A stretch of DNA of 64,000 bases from contig NZ_KB905142.1 of NCBI RefSeq assembly GCF_000378225.1, forward strand, positions 350,719 to 414,718, given 5' to 3'. Below the pieces are notes generated by a model. It saw only the letters and a list, made by a program, of their open reading frames with translations, was not told where the DNA came from and made no database searches. This DNA comes from Methylophilus methylotrophus DSM 46235 = ATCC 53528 (lineage in GTDB: Bacteria > Pseudomonadota > Gammaproteobacteria > Burkholderiales > Methylophilaceae). A program made the translations under genes and the position numbers. Every line of letters starts with the position of its first letter. Within the stretch, counting starts at the first letter, position 1. Positions 54,708 to 61,182 of the stretch are shown here, piece by piece.

Positions 54708-56852
54708 ATGGAAACGACGCAATTTTTTAATAAAACCGAGAAAGACACTCTGCTGGAGTGTCTGCTTTATATTTGCCGTCACAATCGCCTGGCGACGACA
54801 CGGGATGCTTTGACTTCTGGCTTGCCGCTGGAAAATGGAAAACTTAACCCCGAATTATTCAAACGCTCAGCCGAACGATTGCGGCTGGATGTCAGCGTCA
54901 AACAGGAAGCCATTCCTGCATTGCTGCAGCCGCAGGCCGATATCACCCTGTTACTCAATCACAATCGAGCCTGCCAATTGCTCAAAGTGGATGATAGCCA
55001 GCATTTCGCACAAGTCGTATTTCCTGATCTGTCCCCTGAACCACTGACCATGAGCCTGGCTGATCTGGCTGCGGAATACACCGGTTATGCCTTGGTCACC
55101 AAGCAGAACTTTATTTTTGACGCACGCACGCCAGAAGTCGGCAGAGTTAAAGTCAGACACTGGTTTTGGGGGACGCTGGCCGAGAATAAAGGCATTTACC
55201 GCGACGTGATGGTTGCGGCTTTCCTGATTAACTTATTTGCGCTCGCCATGCCGCTGTTTACCATGAACGTGTATGACCGCGTGGTGCCAAACAAGGCGGT
55301 AGAGACCTTATGGGTGCTTGGGATTGGGGTTGGCCTGATCGTGCTGGGGGATTTGTTGCTGCGTTCTATGCGCGCTTATTTCCTGGATTGGGCCAGTGCC
55401 CGCATCGATGTAAAACTCAGCTCGCAGATCATGGAAAAGGTACTTGGCACGCGGTACGAAGCGAAGCCTACCTCTGTCGGATCGTTTGCTTCTAATTTGC
55501 GGTCATTTGAAAGTGTGCGAGATTTCATCACATCTGCCACGGTGGTCACACTGATTGATTTACCTTTTGGTATTATCTTTCTCATCGTGATTGCCTGGAT
55601 CAGTCCTTATATGGTCTTGCCAGCTTTGGTGGGAGGGACCATCGTTCTGGTTTATTCCTTAAGCGTGCAAACCAAAATGCACGATTTATCTGAAACCATG
55701 TACCGTGCAAGTGCCCAGCGCAATGCCGCCCTGATTGAAAGCCTGGTTGGACTGGAAACCGTCAAATCGATGGGTGTCGAAGGGCAGATGCAGGGGAAAT
55801 GGGAAAAGAGTGCGCTCTTCTTATCTGAAGTCGGCAGCAAACTCAAACTGTTGTCTTCTTCAATCACTAACGGTTCTTATGCCTTACAGCAAATCATCAG
55901 TGTGGCCATCATCATCCTGGGTGTCTACTTGATTTCCAATGGTGATTTGACCATGGGTGGACTGATTGCGTGCTCACAATTGACAAGCCGCGCATTGGCG
56001 CCCATCTCTCAAATTGCCAGCTTGTTTACGCAATACCATACCGCCGCCACTTCTTTAAAGTCTCTTGAAGACATTATGAGTAAGCCGGTAGAGCGTAGCA
56101 AAGAGGTCAGTTTTCTATCGAGGCCCGCATTTAAAGGCGAAATTGAGTTTAAAAATGTTTCCTTTAAATATCCCGGTTCAGATGAGCTGGCGCTAAACCG
56201 TATTTCTTTCAGGATTCGTCCTGGAGAGCATGTTGGTTTGATTGGCCGTATGGGTTCCGGTAAAACCACGATTAACAAGTTGATTTTAGGGTTGTATCAA
56301 CCAACCGAAGGCGCGATCTTGATTGATGGCATCGATGCACGACAGATTGACCCGGCAGAATTGCGCCGCTGTATTGGTTATGTACAGCAGGATAATCATC
56401 TGTTTTACGGTACGCTGCGCGACAATATTACCTTGCGCCATCAGCATGCCGATGACGAGGCGGTTCTGCAAGCTGCGCAAGTGGGCGGTATTGCCGAATT
56501 TGTGAATACACATCCTAAAGGATTTGACCTGGAGGTAGGTGAGCGTGGCGATACACTCTCAGGCGGTCAGCGCCAGGGTGTTGGTATTGCCAGAGCATTT
56601 GTCACCAGACCGCAAATCGTGTTACTGGATGAACCCACCAGTGCCATGGATCACTCTGGTGAAGAAACCGTGAAACGTAACATTGCTGAAGCTGCCGCAG
56701 GCAAGACACTGATTGTCATCAGTCACCGCAATGCCATGCTGGAACTGGCGGAACGCTTGATTGTGATTGACTCTGGCCAGATTGTGGCTGACGGTAATAA
56801 AGAAGATGTGACCGCCGCATTGCGTGCAGGCAAAGTGGGTAAGGCTAGATAA
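54708..56852 (+). CDS. lapB: Type I secretion ABC transporter LapB
   Basis: 714 residues. The N-terminal domain of about 140 residues is C39-like but lacks the catalytic motif, so it serves for docking rather than cleavage. Six membrane segments (about 165-440), then an ATPase with Walker A GRMGSGKTT, LSGGQRQGVGIARAF, IVLLDEPTSAMD and ISHRNAML. It exports the LapA-like adhesin in one step. The lapC ATG (56854) lies one base after its stop. Confidence 0.95.
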   Translation: METTQFFNKTEKDTLLECLLYICRHNRLATTRDALTSGLPLENGKLNPELFKRSAERLRLDVSVKQEAIPALLQPQADITLLLNHNRACQLLKVDDSQHFAQVVFPDLSPEPLTMSLADLAAEYTGYALVTKQNFIFDARTPEVGRVKVRHWFWGTLAENKGIYRDVMVAAFLINLFALAMPLFTMNVYDRVVPNKAVETLWVLGIGVGLIVLGDLLLRSMRAYFLDWASARIDVKLSSQIMEKVLGTRYEAKPTSVGSFASNLRSFESVRDFITSATVVTLIDLPFGIIFLIVIAWISPYMVLPALVGGTIVLVYSLSVQTKMHDLSETMYRASAQRNAALIESLVGLETVKSMGVEGQMQGKWEKSALFLSEVGSKLKLLSSSITNGSYALQQIISVAIIILGVYLISNGDLTMGGLIACSQLTSRALAPISQIASLFTQYHTAATSLKSLEDIMSKPVERSKEVSFLSRPAFKGEIEFKNVSFKYPGSDELALNRISFRIRPGEHVGLIGRMGSGKTTINKLILGLYQPTEGAILIDGIDARQIDPAELRRCIGYVQQDNHLFYGTLRDNITLRHQHADDEAVLQAAQVGGIAEFVNTHPKGFDLEVGERGDTLSGGQRQGVGIARAFVTRPQIVLLDEPTSAMDHSGEETVKRNIAEAAAGKTLIVISHRNAMLELAERLIVIDSGQIVADGNKEDVTAALRAGKVGKAR

Positions 56853-56853
56853 G

Positions 56854-58266
56854 ATGGCAAAAAAAATATACGATCAGATCGGACAGATTACCAAGCCAGA
56901 CAGTATTTGGGTGCGCCTTGGTAAACCGGTGCATGCGCTTGTCGATAAAATAGTCAAAACCGACACGGCAGAATCGCGCACGTGGAGCGAGCAAGCGCAT
57001 GATGTCATGGTGGAAGATACCATGTTGCACGCCAAGCTCATCATGTATGGCATTTTTGCCATTTTGTTGGTGTTGCTGGTTTGGGCAAGCCTGGCGCAAG
57101 TCGATGAAGTGACGCGTGGGGAAGGTCGTGTGATTCCGTCGCGTCAAGTGCAAGTCGTGCAGTCCCTGGATGGTGGTATCGTTGTCGATATTCTGGTGCA
57201 ATTGGGCGCTACCGTTAAACGGGGGCAACCGCTCATTAAGATCGACGAAACCCGGGCAATTTCTTCCTTAAAAGAAAACGAAAGTCAGTATTTATCACTG
57301 AGAGCCAAAGAAGCACGATTGAAAGCACTGGCTAATGGTGGTAGCTTTAACCCGCCGACCGAGGTGCAAGAGAAAGCCCCAGATACTTATTTACAGGAGC
57401 TGCAGCTGTTTAATGCCGCACGTGATGAATTGAACTCCCAAATCAATATTGCGAGAGATCAGTTATCACAGCGCGAGCGGGAGCTGTCAGAAGTACAATT
57501 CAAAAAAGAAGTGGCGATCAAAACCTATGACTCCACTAACAAAGAGCTGGCTGCTAATCGGCCATTGTTAAGCAGTGGGGCTGTTTCCGAGATCGAAATT
57601 CTCAGGCTGGAGCGTGATGCCAACCGCGCCAAAGGCGATATAGACCAGGCTTCAGCACAAATGGCTCGACTGACTGCTGCAATTTCTGAAGCACGCCGCA
57701 AGGTGTCAGAGGCTCAACAATCATTTTTAAGTAAAGTTCGGACAGATTTGAATGAAACGACAGCTAAGATTAATAGCCTGACACAGTCAAGCCTGGCGCT
57801 TTCTGATAAGGTCAAGCAATCAACGTTGACATCTCCCGTCAACGGCAAAGTCAGTAAACTTTATTACAACACTGTAGGGGGCGTCATTCAACCAGGCAAA
57901 GAGGTCATGGAAGTGGTGCCTTCAGATGATGCGCTGGTGATTGAAGCAAAAATTCAAACCAAAGATATTGCATTTATCCGTCCGCAACAACCTGCAGTGG
58001 TGAAGTTGACGGCATATGATTACACTATTTATGGCAGTTTAGATGGATATGTGCAAGATATTGCAGCAGATTCCACCATAGACGATAAAGGAAACGCATA
58101 TTATGTCGTTAAGGTAAGGACAAACAAGAATAATCTGGGCGATCATTTGCCCATTATTCCTGGCATGGTGGCACAGGTTGACATTTTGACAGGGAAGAAA
58201 ACAGTGCTGTCATACTTATTGAAACCAGTGTTAAAAGCTAAATCTTACGCATTAACTGAGCGCTAA
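56854..58266 (+). CDS. lapC: Type I secretion membrane-fusion protein LapC (HlyD family)
   Basis: 470 residues from ATG 56854 (MAKKIYDQIGQ); the frame extends ten codons back into lapB. One membrane segment near 70-90 (IFAILLVLLVWASLAQV), a lipoyl-like half motif (VQSLDGGIVVDILVQLGATV), a long coiled coil at about 130-310 and a barrel at the C terminus (VKLTAYDYTIYGSLDGYV). It links LapB to the outer-membrane TolC-like channel across the periplasm. Confidence 0.95.
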   Translation: MAKKIYDQIGQITKPDSIWVRLGKPVHALVDKIVKTDTAESRTWSEQAHDVMVEDTMLHAKLIMYGIFAILLVLLVWASLAQVDEVTRGEGRVIPSRQVQVVQSLDGGIVVDILVQLGATVKRGQPLIKIDETRAISSLKENESQYLSLRAKEARLKALANGGSFNPPTEVQEKAPDTYLQELQLFNAARDELNSQINIARDQLSQRERELSEVQFKKEVAIKTYDSTNKELAANRPLLSSGAVSEIEILRLERDANRAKGDIDQASAQMARLTAAISEARRKVSEAQQSFLSKVRTDLNETTAKINSLTQSSLALSDKVKQSTLTSPVNGKVSKLYYNTVGGVIQPGKEVMEVVPSDDALVIEAKIQTKDIAFIRPQQPAVVKLTAYDYTIYGSLDGYVQDIAADSTIDDKGNAYYVVKVRTNKNNLGDHLPIIPGMVAQVDILTGKKTVLSYLLKPVLKAKSYALTER

Positions 58267-58270
58267 TACT

Positions 58271-58948
58271 ATGAAGCATATATTTATAACAACATTAAAA
58301 GAGTCAATAGAGTCATGGCTCAAAGCTTTTCCTCAGTCAACGACAATCTCGGAGGTGGTCTCAGCAGATATTGCCGGAGCTTCTGTGATTTGGGTACATG
58401 CCCAAATTGAACATGGCGCCCAGTGGCGGCAACATGTGCAGCAGGTACTCAACTTTCTACCCTCTGCCAAAGTGATTGTTTTATCAAACAACCCTGATCA
58501 AGCAGAAGCGATGCAAGCACTCGAAGTGGGGGCAGTAGGCTATTTGCATGCCTATGCACATCATCATGTGCTTAAAGAGGTATATAGCGTCGTTTCACAA
58601 GGTGGCGTCTGGCTGGGAAGAGATCTGCTAAAACATTTGATTACATTGACTACACGAGGTAATCGTCAGGCAAATGTGGCTGAAGAGGTCTTGGAAGGTT
58701 TGACTAAGCGTGAACGAGAAGTCGCTCTGGAAGCAGCCAAAGGCAATAGCAACAAAGAGATTGCCAGGGCGCTCTCAATCTCTGAGCGAACTGTCAAAGC
58801 GCATCTTACTTCCGTATTTGATACCTTGAAGGTACGTGATCGTTTGCATTTGGCATTAGTATTACAAGGCCAGGCAAACCAAGGGCATTTTTCGAATGAA
58901 AATGATATGAAAGAAAGTTTCTTAAATAAAGTACCGCTTAACTCTTAA
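58271..58948 (+). CDS. LuxR-family regulator with degenerate receiver domain
   Basis: 225 residues, five bases after lapC. The N-terminal 125 residues have the receiver fold (VIVLSNNPDQAEAMQALEVGAVGYLH, the beta4-beta5 region), but the segment where the phospho-acceptor Asp belongs reads SVIWVHAQIE, and the acidic pair at the start is missing. The C-terminal helix-turn-helix is intact (LTKREREVALEAAKGNSNKEIA, ISERTVKAHLTSVFDTL). It probably acts independently of phosphorylation and may control the tolC-ompA and adhesin genes downstream. Confidence 0.9.
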   Translation: MKHIFITTLKESIESWLKAFPQSTTISEVVSADIAGASVIWVHAQIEHGAQWRQHVQQVLNFLPSAKVIVLSNNPDQAEAMQALEVGAVGYLHAYAHHHVLKEVYSVVSQGGVWLGRDLLKHLITLTTRGNRQANVAEEVLEGLTKREREVALEAAKGNSNKEIARALSISERTVKAHLTSVFDTLKVRDRLHLALVLQGQANQGHFSNENDMKESFLNKVPLNS

Positions 58949-59165
58949 TTGATAAATTTTTTTATTTTATGTTTTTATTTGAAAATTAACGTTTATTTGG
59001 GGACTTTTTACTGTTTTGTGGTTTCTTACAACCGAAATTTGTGACTTTTTTCACTAAAACATTCTTTTGCCTATCCCTTTGATAGGCTATCTACGCTTGT
59101 GCCGACATAATTCCGTGGTTATACTGATTGAGGATGAATCTTTATAACTTGTTAAGAGTCTGCAC
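58949..59165. promoter_or_regulatory. AT-rich spacer with hairpin before the TolC-OmpA gene
   Basis: 217 bases, no gene. A very A/T-rich stretch runs from 58950 to 59060, then a perfect hairpin GCCTATC-CCTTT-GATAGGC at 59069-59087, 79 bases before ATG 59166. The hairpin could be an operator for the adjacent LuxR protein or an mRNA structure. Confidence 0.45.
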
Positions 59166-60968
59166 ATGAAACTAAAAAAAATTACCTTTGCGCTCATGTT
59201 GAGCGTGTTCTCATATTCATCAGTGACTTGGGCAGCAAGCCCCGAAAGCCTTGAAAAAATCATTGAGAAAGCGGTAGCAGAAAACCCGGAAGTACAAGCG
59301 AGCTTTCATGCTTTTAAAGCGGCAGAGCTGGATGAGGCAGCGGCCAAAGGTCGGTATCTGCCCAACCTGACGGTTGATCAAACATTTAGGAATCAGGAAA
59401 GACTGGTACCTAATGTCAACAATACCAATACACCCAACCAGCAGTCTACGCTGACCTTACGTCAAATGCTTTTTGACGGTTTGGCGACGCCTTCAGAGGT
59501 TGGCCGTTTAGATCATGTTGCCAAATCACGCTTTTACGAATTGCAAGGGCAGATGCAAGGGATTGCGCTAGATACTGCTGCTGCATACTATGATTTGATC
59601 CGATTCCGTCGTTTGGTATCTTATGCGCAAGACAATTTTGTTGTGCATAAGCAGGTTTTTGACAAAATCAAATCGCGAGTGGATGCTGGTGTAGGCAAAA
59701 AGGTGGATCTTGAACAAGCGACTGGTCGTCTGGCCCTCGCTGAGGCAAATCTGGTGACAGAAACGAATAACCTCTATGATGTTTCAGCACGTTTTCAACG
59801 CCTTGTCGGTGAATTGCCCCCTGAAAATCTCAATGAGGTGATGATGACCGGTGACGGTCTACAGCAGAGTGCCGATCAAGTACTGGAAACAGCCTACAAG
59901 CAGAACCCTAATATTCTGGCCGCCATCGAAAATATTATTGCAGTTGAGAAATCAGTGACAGGTCGTAAAGCGCCTTTCATGCCGAGATTAGATTTGCAAG
60001 GTCGTAAAATACTTGATGTCAACGATAAAAGCAGAAATAGTACTCTAGCTGCAGATACGCTTGAGGTAACCGCAAGCTGGAACATCTTTAATGGTTTTAC
60101 TGACAAGTCTAATCTGGACTCCGCTGTTGAGACCTTGAATCGCTCTCATGATTTGCGCGATAAGGCATGTATTGATACGCGTCAACTGGTAGCCATTGCG
60201 TACAATAATATCAAGCAGTTAAGTGAGCAAGTAGCTTATCGCAAGCAACACCAGGATTCGATTGAAAATGCCCGTCTGGCTTATCGTAAACAATATGATA
60301 TCGGTCAGCGCACCTTGCTTGACTTATTGGATACTGAAAACGAATATTTCCAGGCGCGTCGTAATTTCACTAATGCTGAAATGGATTTGAATACGGCTTA
60401 TGCCAGGACTTACGCTGGACAAGGTCTTTTGCTAAGCAAGCTTGGTGTAACACGTACTGATGTTGGTGAGTATCCGCGTGAAGAATACATGGACCGTGAA
60501 AACGTCTGTAAGGCGGTAGTACCTGCACAAGTCGTGCCAGACAAGGCCGCATTGTTAGCAAACGCTAAGCCTTGGGAAGGTGAGGCATTTAAGCCCAAGA
60601 CTGAAAAAGCGACAATGAAGTTTACTCCTCGTATCTTGTTCCAGGCAAACAGCGCAATCATCTTGCCAGAGTCTTATGCCGATCTGGATATTGTTTATGA
60701 TGTCGTTAAAGAATGGGGTAATGACAAGGTTGAGATTGCAGGCCATACTGACAAACGTAACACTTCAAAAGAGAAGTACAATTTGCTGCTTTCAGAGAAG
60801 CGTGCCAAAGCTGTTGCTGATTATCTGGTGAAAAAAGGCATGGATGCACAGCGCCTTGTTGTCAAAGGATACGGGTTCTCACAGCCAATTGCTGAGAACG
60901 ACCCCGTTAATGGTAACGATGCTAACCGTCGTGTGGAAATCATACGCTTCCAGTCGGTTGCACAGTAA
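59166..60968 (+). CDS. TolC-family outer-membrane channel fused to a C-terminal OmpA domain (LapE role)
   Basis: 600 residues. The signal peptide ends at VTWAAS. Residues about 25-435 are a TolC-type channel with two repeats (PEVQASFHAFKAAELDEAAAKGRYLPNL; YDIGQRTLLDLLDTENEYFQARR). A linker with two cysteines follows, then an OmpA/MotB-like peptidoglycan-binding domain at about 485-595 (AGHTDKRNTSKEKYN, LSEKRAKAVADYLV, GYGFSQPIAEND, NDANRRVEI). In other Lap loci the channel has no such domain, so here the export pore would be tied to the cell wall. It supplies the outer-membrane exit for LapB/LapC. A terminator follows. Confidence 0.93.
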   Translation: MKLKKITFALMLSVFSYSSVTWAASPESLEKIIEKAVAENPEVQASFHAFKAAELDEAAAKGRYLPNLTVDQTFRNQERLVPNVNNTNTPNQQSTLTLRQMLFDGLATPSEVGRLDHVAKSRFYELQGQMQGIALDTAAAYYDLIRFRRLVSYAQDNFVVHKQVFDKIKSRVDAGVGKKVDLEQATGRLALAEANLVTETNNLYDVSARFQRLVGELPPENLNEVMMTGDGLQQSADQVLETAYKQNPNILAAIENIIAVEKSVTGRKAPFMPRLDLQGRKILDVNDKSRNSTLAADTLEVTASWNIFNGFTDKSNLDSAVETLNRSHDLRDKACIDTRQLVAIAYNNIKQLSEQVAYRKQHQDSIENARLAYRKQYDIGQRTLLDLLDTENEYFQARRNFTNAEMDLNTAYARTYAGQGLLLSKLGVTRTDVGEYPREEYMDRENVCKAVVPAQVVPDKAALLANAKPWEGEAFKPKTEKATMKFTPRILFQANSAIILPESYADLDIVYDVVKEWGNDKVEIAGHTDKRNTSKEKYNLLLSEKRAKAVADYLVKKGMDAQRLVVKGYGFSQPIAENDPVNGNDANRRVEIIRFQSVAQ

Positions 60969-61009
60969 TCGGTAAGTATAATTATTAAAGACTTTGGTTA
61001 ATCCAAAGT

Positions 61010-61042
61010 AAAAAAGCGGTGCCAAAAGGCGCCGCTTTTTTT
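61010..61042 (+). terminator. Rho-independent terminator after the TolC-OmpA gene
   Basis: AAAAAAGCGGTGCC-AAAA-GGCGCCGCTTTTTT forms a 14-bp stem with one G-U pair followed by T's, 41 bases after the stop. It separates the transport gene from the adhesin gene. Confidence 0.9.
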
Positions 61043-61182
61043 ATGTCTCTCTTTTATTGTTTTAAGGGAAATGGCGTGCGTGCTTCGATCAAATATTGTA
61101 CTTCAGTACAATAGATTTCCGTTTTGTATTCAAGTTTAATACGACACTATCAGAATTGTCTCAACCATAAGTGAGGATAAAA

